Assembly: GCF_026212465.1 (NCBI RefSeq)
Contig: NC_080049.1
Span: 13,476,349-13,540,348, forward strand
DNA length: 64,000 bases
DNA from: Amaranthus tricolor
Taxonomy: Eukaryota; Streptophyta; Magnoliopsida; Caryophyllales; Amaranthaceae
Direction of reading: 5' to 3'
The notes beneath the pieces are model-generated. The model made no database searches. It was not told the DNA's origin and saw only the letters and a program-made list of their open reading frames with translations. Shown here piece after piece: positions 12,923 to 24,705 of this stretch. The number at the start of each line of letters is the position of its first letter. Position 1 is the first letter of the stretch. The position numbers were made by a program, and so were the translations under genes.

Positions 12923-13022
12923 NNNNNNNNNNNNNNNNNNNNNNNNNNNNNNNNNNNNNNNNNNNNNNNNNNNNNNNNNNNNNNNNNNNNNNNNNNNNNN
13001 NNNNNNNNNNNNNNNNNNNNNN
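12923..13022. other. Assembly gap, 100 N
   Basis: There are exactly 100 N, with CA at 12921-12922 and AGCTCAAACTTG from 13023. A round 100 is the usual placeholder for a gap of unknown size. Monomer orientation flips across it. The short open reading frames that span it are artefacts of reading through N. Confidence 0.98.
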
Positions 13023-14060
13023 AGCTCAAACTTGTTTCGTTTTGCGCGAAACTTGCCACACAACACTATTTCGTCTATATTATTGCGTTGAAAGTGGTTA
13101 GAATTGAAAATCATAGTCATATGCTAGAAATTACGTGTTAAGTTGCGATTTTAAGGGTTTTTAACCGTTTTTGGCTTTTTTGTGCATAAAGTAGCTCAAA
13201 CTTTGTTTGTTTTTTGCAAAAACTTGCCACATAACACTATTTCGTCTATATTATTGCGTTGAAGTGGTTAGAATTGAAAATTATAGTCATATGCTAGAAA
13301 TTACGTGTTAAGTTGCGATTTTAAGGGTTTTTAATCGTTTTCTCGCACTTTTGCGCATAAAGTAGATCAAACTTGGTTTCTTTTGCTCGAAACTTCGCAC
13401 ACAACACTATTTGGAATAATATATTGAGTTGAAGTGGTTAGAATTGAAATTATAGTCATATGCTAGAAATTACGTGTTAAATTGCGATTTTATGCGTTTT
13501 TTGGCACTTTTGCGCATAAAGTAGCTCAAACTTGGTTTGTTTAGCACGAAACATGGCACTGAACATTATGTGGTATAAATTATTGTGTTCAAGTGGTTAC
13601 AATTGAAAATCATAGTCATATGTTAGTAATTACGCGTTAAGTTCCGATTTTATGCGTTTTTAAGTGTTTTTTGGCACTTTCGCGCTTAAAGTAGCTCAAA
13701 CTTGTTTTATTTTGCGCGAAACTTGCCACACAACACTATTTTGTTTATATTATTGCGTTCAAGTGGTTAGAATTGAAAATCATAGTCATATGCTAGAAAT
13801 TACGTGTTAAGTTGAGATTTTATGGGTTTTTTTTAACCGTTTTTGGCACTTTTGCGCATAATGTAGCTCAAACTTGGTTTGCTTAGCAACGAAACTTGGC
13901 ACTGAACATTATTTGGTATATATTATTGTGTTGAAGTGGTTACAATTGAAAATCATAGTCATATGTTAGTAATTACGCGTTATGTTCCGATTTTATGTGT
14001 TTTTAAGCGTTTTTGACACTTTCCGCGCTTAAAGTAGCTCAAACTTGTTTTGTTTTGCGC
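13023..14060 (-). repeat. Partial 11-mer HOR copy starting at the gap
   Basis: Begins inside M8 and continues on + through M7, M6, M5, M4, M3 and the first part of M2. M5 is the short form (one A-tract unit missing, near 13492). Many one-base insertions are present, for example GTTGAAAGTGG near 13090 and TTAGCAACGAAAC near 13886. Confidence 0.88.
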
Positions 14061-14100
14061 GAAATAACTGTGTTGAAGTGGTTAGAATTGAAAAATCATA
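14033..14100 (-). repeat. 28-bp-deleted monomer M2 (first of 13)
   Basis: The word GCGCGAAATAACTGTGTTG replaces the intact form seen near 36701, where GCGCGAAAC is followed by TTAACACACAAAAC and the usual TATTATTGCGTTG. About 28 bp are missing, so the monomer is near 141 bp. The GAAATAAC word lies at 14061, 15906, 17742, 19567, 21399, 22884, 24706, 26538 (here GAAATAACATTG), 28359, 30190, 32530, 34869 and 38224. Spacings are 1845, 1836, 1825, 1832, 1485, 1822, 1832, 1821, 1831, 2340, 2339 and 3355 bp. It marks the start of each right-block unit listed below. M2 in the left block is full length. Confidence 0.92.
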
Positions 14101-15905
14101 GTCATATGCTAGAAATTACGTGTTAAGTTGCGATTTTAAGGGTTTTTTAAACCGTTTTTGGCACTTTTGCGCATAATGTAGCTCAAACTTGGTTTGTTTT
14201 GCATGAAACATGGCACACAACACTATTTGGAATATATTATTGTGTTGAAGTGGATAGAATTGAAAATCATAGTCATATGCTAGAAATTACGTGTTAAGTT
14301 CCGATTTTATGTGTTTTTAAGCGTTTTTGGCACTTTCGCGTTTAAAATAGCTCAAACTTGTTTCGTTTTGCGCGAAACTTGCCACACCAACACTATTTCG
14401 TCTATATTATTGCGTTGAAGTGGTTAGAATTGAAAATCATAGTCATATGCTAGAAATTAAGTGTTAAGTTGCGATTTTAAGGGTTTTTAACCGTTTTTGG
14501 CTTTTTTTTGCGCATAAAGTAGCTCAAACTTTGTTTTGTTTTGTGCAAAACTTGCCACATAACAAAATTTCGTCTATATTATTGCGTTGAAGTGGTTAGA
14601 ATTGAAAATTATAGTCATATGATAGAAATTACGTGTTAAGTTGCGATTTTAAGGTTTTTAATCGTTTTTCGCACTTTTGCGCATAAAGTAGATCAAACTT
14701 GGTTTCTTTTGCTCGAAACTTCGCACACAACACTATTTGGAATAATATATTGCGTTGAAGTGGTTAGAATTGAAAATCATAGTCTTATGCTAGAAATTAC
14801 GTGTTAAGTTTCGATTTTATGTTTTTTTTAAGCTTTTTTGGCACTTTTGCGCTTAAAATAGCTCAAACTTGTTTCGTTTTGCGCGAAACTTGCCACACAA
14901 CACCTATTTCGTCTATATTATTGCGTTGAACTGGTTAGAATTGAAAATCATAGTCATATGCTAGAAATTACGTGTTAAGTTGCGATTTTAAGGGTTTTTA
15001 AACCGTTTTTGGCTTTTTTTGCGCATAAAGTAGCTCAAACTTGGTTTGTTTTTTGCAAAACTTGCCACATAACACTATTTCGTCTATATTATTGCGTTGA
15101 AGTGGTTAGAATTGAAAATTATAGTCATATGCTAGAAATTACGTGTTAAGTTGCGATTTTAAGGGTTTTTAATCGTTTTTCGCACTTTTGCGCATAAAGT
15201 AGATCAAAACTTGGTTTCTTTTGCTCGAAACTCTCGCACACAACACTATTTGGAATAATATATTGAGTTGAAGTGGTTAGAATTGAAAATTATAGTCATA
15301 TGCTAGAAATTACGTGTTAAATTGCGATTTTATGCGTTTTTAAGCGTTTTTTGGCACTTTTGCGCATAAAGTAGCTCAACCTTGGTTTGTTTAGCACGAA
15401 ACATGGCACTGAACATTATGTGGTATAAATTATTGTGTTCAAGTGGTTACAATTGAAAATCATAGTCATATGTTAGTAATTACGCGTTAAGTTCCGATTT
15501 TATGCGTTTTTAAGTGTTTTTGGCACTTTCGCGCTTAAAGTAGCTCAAACTTGTTTTATTTTGCGCGAAACTTGCCACACAACACTATTTTGTTTATATT
15601 ATTGCGTTCAAGTGGTTAGAATTGAAAATCATAGTTCATATGCTAGAAATTACGTGTTAAGTTGAGATTTTATGGGTTTTTAACCGTTTTTGGCACTTTT
15701 GCGCATAATGTAGCTCAAACTTGGTTTGCTTAGCACGAAACTTGGCACTGAACATTATTTGGTATATATTATTGTGTTGAAGTGGTTACAATTGAAAATC
15801 ATAGTCATATGTTAGTAATTACGCGTTATGTTCCGATTTTATGTGTTTTTAAGCGTTTTTGACACTTTCGCGCTTAAAGTAGCTCAAACTTGTTTTGTTT
15901 TGCGC
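14061..15905 (-). repeat. 11-mer HOR copy (1845 bp), haplotype A
   Basis: On + the order is M2 (deleted), M11, M10, M1, M9, M8, M7, M6, M5, M4, M3. M10 has CCACAC-type sequence and M5 is the long form. The excess over about 1830 bp comes from the one-base insertions common near the gap. Confidence 0.87.
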
Positions 15906-17741
15906 GAAATAACTGTGTTGAAGTGGTTAGAATTGAAAATCATAGTCATATGCTAGAAATTACGTGTTAAGTTGCGATTTTAAGGGTTTTTAACCGTTTT
16001 TGGCACTTTTGCGCATAATGTAGCTCAAACTTGGTTTGTTTTGCATGAAACATGGCACACAACACTATTTGGAATATATTATTGTGTTGAAGTGGATAGA
16101 ATTGAAAATCATAGTCATATGCTAGAAATTACGTGTTAAGTTCCGATTTTATGTGTTTTTAAGCGTTTTTGGCACTTTCGCGTTTAAAATAGCTCAAACT
16201 TGTTTCGTTTTGCGCGAAACTTGCCACACAACACTATTTCGTCTATATTATTGCGTTGAAGTGGTTAGAATTGAAAATCATAGTCATATGCTAGAAATTA
16301 AGTGTTAAGTTGCGATTTTAAGGGTTTTTAACCGTTTTTGGCTTTTTTGCGCATAAAAGTAGCTCAAACTTTGTTTGTTTTGTGCAAAACTTGCCACATA
16401 ACAAAATTTCGTCTATATTATTGCGTTGAAGTGGTTAGAATTGAAAATTATAGTCATATGATAGAAATTACGTGTTAAGTTGCGATTTTAAGGGTTTTTA
16501 ATCGTTTTTTCGCACTTTTGCGCATAAAGTAGATCAAACTTGGTTTCTTTTGCTCGAAACTTCGCACACAACACTATTTGGAATAATATATTGCGTTGAA
16601 GTGGTTAGAATTGAAAATCATAGTCTTATGCTAGAAATTACGTGTTAAGTTTCGATTTATGTTTTTTTAAGCTTTTTTGGCACTTTTGCGCTTAAAATAG
16701 CTCAAACTTGTTTCGTTTTGCGCGAAACTTGCCACACAACACTATTTCGTCTATATTATTGCGTTGAACAGGTTAGAATTGAAAATCATAGTCATATGCT
16801 AGAAATTACGTGTTAAGTTGCGATTTTAAGGGTTTTTAACCGTTTTTGGCTTTTTTGCGCAATAAAGTAGCTCAAACTTTGTTTGTTTTTTGCAAAACTT
16901 GCCACATAACACTATTTCGTCTATATTATTGCGTTGAAGTGGTTAGAATTGAAAATTATAGTCATATGCTAGAAATTACGTGTTAAGTTGCGATTTTAAG
17001 GTTTTTAATCGTTTTTCGCACTTTTGCGCATAAAGTAGATCAAACTTGGTTTCTTTTGCTCGAAACTTCGCACACAACACTATTTGGAATAATATATTGA
17101 GTTGAAGTGGTTAGAATTGAAAATTATAGTCATATGCTAGAAATTACGTGTTAAAATTGCGATTTTATGCGTTTTTAAGCGTTTTTGGCACTTTATTGCG
17201 CATAAAGTAGCTCAACCTTGGTTTATTTAGCACGAAACATGGCACTGAACATTATGTGGTATAAATTATTGTGTTCAAGTGGTTACAATTGAAAATCATA
17301 GTCATATGTTAGTAATTACGCGTTAAGTTCCGATTTTATGCGTTTTTAAGTGTTTTTGGCACTTTCGCGCTTAAAGTAGCTCAAACTTGTTTTATTTTGC
17401 GCGAAACTTGCCACACAACCACTATTTTGTTTATATTATTGCGTTCAAGTGGTTAGAATTGAAAATCATAGTCATATGCTAGAAATTACGTGTTAAGTTG
17501 AGATTTTATGGGTTTTTAACCGTTTTTGGCACTTTTGCGCATAATGTAGCTCAAACTTGGTTTACTTAGCACGAAACTTGGCACTGAACATTATTTGGTA
17601 TATATTATTGTGTTGAAGTGGTTACAATTGAAAATCATAGTCATATGTTAGTAATTACGCGTTATGTTCCGATTTTATGTGTTTTTAAGCGTTTTTGACA
17701 CTTTCGCGCTTAAAGTAGCTCAAACTTGTTTTGTTTTGCGC
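15906..17741 (-). repeat. 11-mer HOR copy (1836 bp), haplotype A
   Basis: Same order. M10 has CCACACAAC, M8 has GATTTATGTTTTTTT, M5 is the long form (near 17165) with CAACCTTGGTTTATTT. Confidence 0.9.
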
Positions 17742-19566
17742 GAAATAACTGTGTTGAAGTGGTTAGAATTGAAAATCATAGTCATATGCTAGAAATTACG
17801 TGTTAAGTTGCGATTTTAAGGGTTTTTAACCGTTTTTGGCACTTTTGCGCATAATGTAGCTCAAACTTGGTTTGTTTTGCATGAAACATGGCACACAACA
17901 CTATTTGGAATATATTATTGTGTTGAAGTGGATAGAATTGAAAATCATAGTCATATGCTAGAAATTACGTGTTAAGTTCCGATTTTATGTGTTTTTAAGC
18001 GTTTTTGCACTTTCGCGTTTAAAATAGCTCAAACTTGTTTCGTTTTGCGCGAAACTTGCCACACAACACTATTTCGTCTATATTATTGCGTTGAAGTGGT
18101 TAGAATTGAAAATCATAGTCATATGCTAGAAATTAAGTGTTAAGTTGCGATTTTAAGGGTTTTTAACCGTTTTTGGCTTTTTTGCGCATAAAGTAGCTCA
18201 AACTTTGTTTGTTTTGTGCAAAACTTGCCACATAACAAAATTTCGTCTATATTATTGCGTTGAAGTGGTTAGAATTGAAAATTATAGTCATATGATAGAA
18301 ATTACGTGTTAAGTTGCGATTTTATGGGTTTTTAATCGTTTTTTCGCACTTTTGCGCATAAAGTAGATCAAACTTGGTTTCTTTTGCTCGAAACTTCGCA
18401 CACAACCCTATTTGGAATAATATATTGCGTTGAAGTGGTTAGAATTGAAAATCATAGTCTTATGCTAGAAATTACGTGTTAAGTTTCGATTTTATGTTTT
18501 TTTCAAGCTTTTTTGGCACTTTTGCGCTTAAAATAGCTCAAACTTGTTTCGTTTTGCGCGAAACTTGCCACACAACACTATTTCGTCTATATTATTGCGT
18601 TGAACTGGTTAGAATTGAAAATCATAGTCATATGCTAGAAATTACGTGTTAAGTTGCGATTTTAAGGGTTTTTAACCGTTTTTTGGCTTTTTTGCGCATA
18701 AAGTAGCTCAAACTTTGTTTGTTTTTTGCAAAACTTGCCACATAACACTATTTCGTCTATATTATTGCGTTGAAGTGGTTAGAATTGAAAATTATAGTCA
18801 TATGCTAGAAATTACGTGTTAAGTTGCGATTTTAAGGGTTTTTAATCGTTTTTCGCACTTTTGCGCATAAAGTAGATCAAACTTGGTTTCTTTTGCTCGA
18901 AACTTCGCACACAACACTATTTGGAATAATATATTGAGTTGAAGTGGTTAGAATTGAAAATTATAGTCATATGCTAGAAATTACGTGTTAAATTGCGATT
19001 TTATGCGTTTTTGGCACTTTTGCGCATAAAGTAGCTCAAACTTGGTTTGTTTAGCACGAAACATGGCACTGAACATTATGTGGTATAAATTATTGTGTTC
19101 AAGTGGTTACAATTGAAAATCATAGTCATATGTTAGTAATTACGCGTTAAGTTCCGATTTTATGCGTTTTTAAGTGTTTTTTGGCACTTTCGCGCTTAAA
19201 GTAGCTCAAACTTGTTTTATTTTGCGCGAAACTTGCCACACAACACTATTTTGTTTATATTATTGCGTTCAAGTGGTTAGAATTGAAAATCATAGTCATA
19301 TGCTAGAAATTACGTGTTAAGTTGAGATTTTATGGGTTTTTAAACCGTTTTTGGCACTTTTGCGCATAATGTAGCTCAAACTTGGTTTGCTTAGCACGAA
19401 ACTTGGCACTGAACATTATTTGGTATATATTATTGTGTTGAAGTGGTTACAATTGAAAATCATAGTCATATGTTAGTAATTACGCGTTATGTTCCGATTT
19501 TATGTGTTTTTAAGCGTTTTTGACACTTTCGCGCTTAAAGTAGCTCAAACTTGTTTTGTTTTGCGC
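17742..19566 (-). repeat. 11-mer HOR copy (1825 bp), A switching to B
   Basis: M10 (CCACACAAC near 18060) and M8 (TTTATGTTTTTTT near 18492) are haplotype A, but M5 is the short form near 19002, which goes with haplotype B. A recombination between the two HOR haplotypes inside this copy is the simplest reading. Confidence 0.85.
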
Positions 19567-21398
19567 GAAATAACTGTGTTGAAGTGGTTAGAATTGAAAA
19601 TCATAGTCATATGCTAGAAATTACGTGTTAAGTTGCGATTTTAAGGGTTTTTAACCGTTTTTGGCACTTTTGCGCACAATGTAGCTCAAACTTGGTTTGT
19701 TTTGCATGAAACCATGGCACACAACACTATTTGGAATATATTATTGTGTTGAAGTGGATAGAATTGAAAATCATAGTCATATGCTAGAAATTACGTGTTA
19801 AGTTCCGATTTTATGTGTTTTTAAGCGTTTTTGGCACTTTCGCGCTTAAAATAGCTCAAACTTGTTTCGTTTTGCGCGAAACTTGCCAAACAACACTATT
19901 TCGTCTATATTATTGCATTGAAGTGGTTAGAATTGAAAATCATAGTCATATGCTAGAAATTAAGTGTTAAGTTGCGATTTTAAAGGGTTGTTAACCGTTT
20001 TTTGGCTTTTTTTGCGCATAAAGTAGCTCAAACTTTGTTTGTTTTGTGCAAAACTTGCCACATAACAAAATTTCAGTCTATATTATTGCGTTGAAGTGGT
20101 TAGAATTGAAAATTATAGTCATATGATAGAAATTACGTGTTAAGTTGCGATTTTATGGGTTTTTAATTGTTTTTTCGCACTTTTGCGCATAAAGTAGATC
20201 AAACTTGGTTTCTTTTGCTCGAAACTTCGCACACAACACTATTTGGAATAATATATTGCGTTGAAGTGGTTAGAATTGAAAATTCATAGTCTTATGCTAG
20301 AAATTACGTGTTAAGTTTCGATTTTAGGTTTTTTTAAGCTTTTTTGGCACTTTTGCGCTTAAAATAGCTCAAACTTGTTTCGTTTTGCGCGAAACTTGCC
20401 ACACAACACTAATTTCGTCTATATTATTGCGTTGAAGTGGTTAGAATTGAAAATCATAGTCATATGCTAGAAATTACGTGTTAAGTTGCGATTTTAAGGG
20501 TTTTTAAACCGTTTTTTGGCTTTTTTGTGCATAAAGTAGCTCAAACTTTGTTTGTTTTTTGCAAAACTTGCCACATAACACTATTTCGTCTATATTATTG
20601 CGTTGAAGTGGTTAGAATTGAAAATTATAGTCATATGCTAGAAATTACGTGTTAAGTTGCGATTTTAAGGGTTTTTAATCGTTTTTCGCACTTTTGCGCA
20701 TAAAGTAGATCAAACTTGGTTTCTTTTGCTCGAAACTTCGCACACAACACTATTTGGAATAATATATTGAGTTGAAGTGGTTAGAATTGAAAATTATAGT
20801 CATATGCTAGAAATTACGTGTTAAATTGCGATTTTATGCGTTTTTGGCACTTTTGCGCATAAAGTAGCTCAAACTTGGTTTGTTTAGCACGAAACATGGC
20901 ACTGAACATTATGTGGTATAAATTATTGTGTTCAAGTGGTTACAATTGAAAATCATAGTCATATGTTAGTAATTACGCGTTAAGTTCCGATTTTATGCGT
21001 TTTTAAGTGTTTTTGGCACTTTCGCGCTTAAAGTAGCTCAAACTTGTTTTATTTTGCGCGAAACTTGCCACACAACACTATTTTGTTTATATTATTGCGT
21101 TCAAGTGGTTAGAATTGAAAATCATAGTCATATGCTAGAAATTACGTGTTAAGTTGAGATTTTATGGGTTTTTAACCGTTTTTTGGCACTTTTGCGCATA
21201 ATGTAGCTCAAACTTGGTTTGCTTAGCACGAAACTTGGCACTGAACATTATTTGGTATATATTATTGTGTTGAAGTGGTTACAATTGAAAATCATAGTCA
21301 TATGTTAGTAATTACGCGTTATGTTCCGATTTTATGTGTTTTTAAGCGTTTTTGACACTTTCGCGCTTAAAGTAGCTCAAACTTGTTTTGTTTTGCGC
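19567..21398 (-). repeat. 11-mer HOR copy (1832 bp), haplotype B
   Basis: Carries the linked B markers: CCAAACAAC in M10 (19886), GGGTTGTTAACC in M1 (19985), TTTTAGGTTTTTTT in M8 (20322) and the short M5 (20835). Confidence 0.9.
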
Positions 21399-22883
21399 GA
21401 AATAACTGTGTTGAAGTGGTTAGAATTGAAAATCATAGTCATATGCTAGAAATTACGTGTTAAGTTGCGATTTTAAGGGTTTTTAACCGTTTTTGGCACT
21501 TTTGCGCACAATGTAGCTCAAACTTGGTTTGTTTTGCATGAAACATGGCACACAACACTATTTGGAATATATTATTGTGTTGAAGTGGATAGAATTGAAA
21601 ATCATAGTCATATGCTAGAAATTACGTGTTAAGTTCCGATTTTATGTGTTTTTAAGCGTTTTTGGCACTTTCGCGTTTAAAATAGCTCAAACTTGTTTCG
21701 TTTTGCGCGAAACTTGCCACACAACACTATTTCGTCTATATTATTGCGTTGAAGTGGTTAGAATTGAAAATCATAGTCATATGCTAGAAATTAAGTGTTA
21801 AGTTGCGATTTTAAGGGTTTTTAAACCGTTTTTGGCTTTTTTGCGCATAAAGTAGCTCAAACTTTGTTTGTTTTGTGCAAAACTTGCCACATAACAAAAT
21901 TTCGTCTATATTATTGCGTTGAAGTGGTTAGAATTGAAAATCATAGTCTTATGCTAGAAATTACGTGTTAAGTTTCGATTTTAGGTTTTTTTAAGCTTTT
22001 TTGGCACTTTTGCGCTTAAAATAGCTCAAACTTGTTTCGTTTTGCGCGAAACTTGCCACACAACACTATTTCGTCTATATTATTGCGTTGAAGTGGTTAG
22101 AATTGAAAATTATAGTCATATGATAGAAATTACGTGTTAAGTTGCGATTTTAAGGGTTTTTAATCGTTTTTCGCACTTTTGCGCATAAAGTAGATCAAAC
22201 TTGGTTTCTTTTGCTCGAAACTTCGCACACAACACTATTTGGAATAATATATTGAGTTGAAGTGGTTAGAATTGAAAATTATAGTCATATGCTAGAAATT
22301 ACGTGTTAAATTGCGATTTTATGCGTTTTTGGCACTTTTGCGCATAAAGTAGCTCAAACTTGGTTTGTTTAGCACGAAACATGGCACTGAACATTATGTG
22401 GTATAAATTATTGTGTTCAAGTGGTTACAATTGAAAATCATAGTCATATGTTAGTAATTACGCGTTAAGTTCCGATTTTATGCGTTTTTAAGTGTTTTTG
22501 GCACTTTCCGCGCTTAAAGTAGCTCAAACTTGTTTTATTTTGCGCGAAACTTGCCACACAACACTATTTTGTTTATATTATTGCGTTCAAGTGGTTAGAA
22601 TTGAAAATCATAGTCATATGCTAGAAATTACGTGTTAAGTTGAGATTTTATGGGTTTTTAACCGTTTTTGGCACTTTTGCGCATAATGTAGCTCAAACTT
22701 GGTTTGCTTAGCACGAAACTTGGCACTGAACATTATTTGGTATATATTATTGTGTTGAAGTGGTTACAATTGAAAATCATAGTCATATGTTAGTAATTAC
22801 GCGTTCTGTTCCGATTTTATGTGTTTTTAAGCGTTTTTGACACTTTCGCGCTTAAAGTAGCTCAAACTTGTTTTGTTTTGCGC
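21399..22883 (-). repeat. Contracted 9-mer copy (1485 bp), A/B recombinant
   Basis: M11, M10 (CCACACAAC, A) and M1 are followed directly by M8 with the B word TTTTAGGTTTTTTT (about 21980). The next monomer opens like M9 (ATGATAGAAATT near 22120) and ends like M6 (ATATTGAGTTGAAG near 22250). The copy is two monomers short and changes haplotype at the contraction. Confidence 0.85.
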
Positions 22884-24705
22884 GAAATAACTGTGTTGAA
22901 GTGGTTAGAATTGAAAATCATAGTCATATGCTAGAAATTACGTGTTAAGTTGCGATTTTAAGGGTTTTTAACCGTTTTTGGCACTTTTGCGCATAATGTA
23001 GCTCAAACTTGGTTTGTTTTGCATGAAACATGGCACACAACACTATTTGGAATATATTATTGTGTTGAAGTGGATAGAATTGAAAATCATAGTCTTATGC
23101 TAGAAATTACGTGTTAAGTTCCGATTTTATGTGTTTTTAAGCGTTTTTGGCACTTTCGCGCTTAAAATAGCTCAAACTTGTTTCGTTTTGCGCGAAACTT
23201 GCCAAACAACACTATTTCGTCTATATTATTGCATTGAAGTGGTTAGAATTGAAAATCATAGTCATATGCTAGAAATTAAGTGTTAAGTTGCGATTTTAAG
23301 GGTTGTTAACCGTTTTTGGCTTTTTTGCGCATAAAGTAGCTCAAACTTTGTTTGTTTTGTGCAAAACTTGCCACATAACAAAATTTCGTCTATATTATTG
23401 CGTTGAAGTGGTTAGAATTGAAAATTATAGTCATATGATAGAAATTACGTGTTAAGTTGCGATTTTATGGGTTTTTAATTGTTTTTCGCACTTTTGCGCA
23501 TAAAGTAGATCAAACTTGGTTTCTTTTGCTCGAAACTTCGCACACAACACTATTTGGAATAATATATTGCGTTGAAGTGGTTAGAATTGAAAATCATAGT
23601 CTTATGCTAGAAATTACGTGTTAAGTTTCGATTTTAGGTTTTTTTAAGCTTTTTTGGCACTTTTGCGCTTAAAATAGCTCAAACTTGTTTCGTTTTGCGC
23701 GAAACTTGCCACACAACACTATTTCGTCTATATTATTGCGTTGAAGTGGTTAGAATTGAAAATCATAGTCATATGCTAGAAATTACGTGTTAAGTTGCGA
23801 TTTTAAGGGTTTTTAACTGTTTTTGGCTTTTTTGTGCATAAAGTAGCTCAAACTTTGTTTGTTTTTTGCAAAACTTGCCACATAACACTATTTCGTCTAT
23901 ATTATTGCGTTGAAGTGGTTAGAATTGAAAATTATAGTCATATGCTAGAAATTACGTGTTAAGTTGCGATTTTAAGGGTTTTTAATCGTTTTTCGCACTT
24001 TTGCGCATAAAGTAGATCAAACTTGGTTTCTTTTGCTCGAAACTTCGCACACAACCACTATTTGGAATAATATATTGAGTTGAAGTGGTTAGAATTGAAA
24101 ATTATAGTCATATGCTAGAAATTACGTGTTAAATTGCGATTTTATGCGTTTTTGGCACTTTTGCGCATAAAGTAGCTCAAACTTGGTTTGTTTAGCACGA
24201 AACATGGCACTGAACATTATGTGGTATAAATTATTGTGTTCAAGTGGTTACAATTGAAAATCATAGTCATATGTTAGTAATTACGCGTTAAGTTCCGATT
24301 TTATGCGTTTTTAAGTGTTTTTGGCACTTTCGCGCTTAAAGTAGCTCAAACTTGTTTTATTTTGCGCGAAACTTGCCACACAACACTATTTTGTTTATAT
24401 TATTGCGTTCAAGTGGTTAGAATTGAAAATCATAGTCATATGCTAGAAATTACGTGTTAAGTTGAGATTTTATGGGTTTTTAACCGTTTTTGGCACTTTT
24501 GCGCATAATGTAGCTCAAACTTGGTTTGCTTAGCACGAAACTTGGCACTGAACATTATTTGGTATATATTATTGTGTTGAAGTGGTTACAATTGAAAATC
24601 ATAGTCATATGTTAGTAATTACGCGTTATGTTCCGATTTTATGTGTTTTTAAGCGTTTTTGACACTTTCGCGCTTAAAGTAGCTCAAACTTGTTTTGTTT
24701 TGCGC
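22884..24705 (-). repeat. 11-mer HOR copy (1822 bp), haplotype B
   Basis: All B markers are present: CCAAACAAC (23202), GGGTTGTTAACC (23301), TTTTAGGTTTTTTT (23633) and short M5 (24142). Confidence 0.9.

Larger units (their letters stand above)
13023..20500. other. Zone of excess short insertions after the gap
   Basis: Compared with equivalent HOR copies at 24-30 kb, this stretch has many insertions of mostly one base: an eight-T run in GGGTTTTTTTTAACC (13825), TTTCCGCGC (14021), GAAAAATC (14087), CCACACCAACAC (14381), GAAACTCTCGCAC (15228), ATAGTTCAT (15631), CTTTATTGCGC (17191), ACAACCACT (17417), GAAACCATGG (19708), TTTCAGTC (20071), AAATTCATAG (20281) and ACTAATTTCG (20408). They thin out with distance from the gap, which fits low-coverage long-read consensus at a contig end better than biology. 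Confidence 0.7.

Noticed and set aside
12784..13141. Several 71-91-residue open frames around the gap
   Set aside because: They exist only because N codons are read as unknown residues; both ends are satellite sequence.
12800..13300. A large biological palindrome or hairpin at the gap
   Set aside because: The flanks are not mirror images: the left stops in M4 and the right starts in M8, and M2 is full length on the left but 28-bp-deleted on the right. The gap prevents any claim about a true inverted junction.
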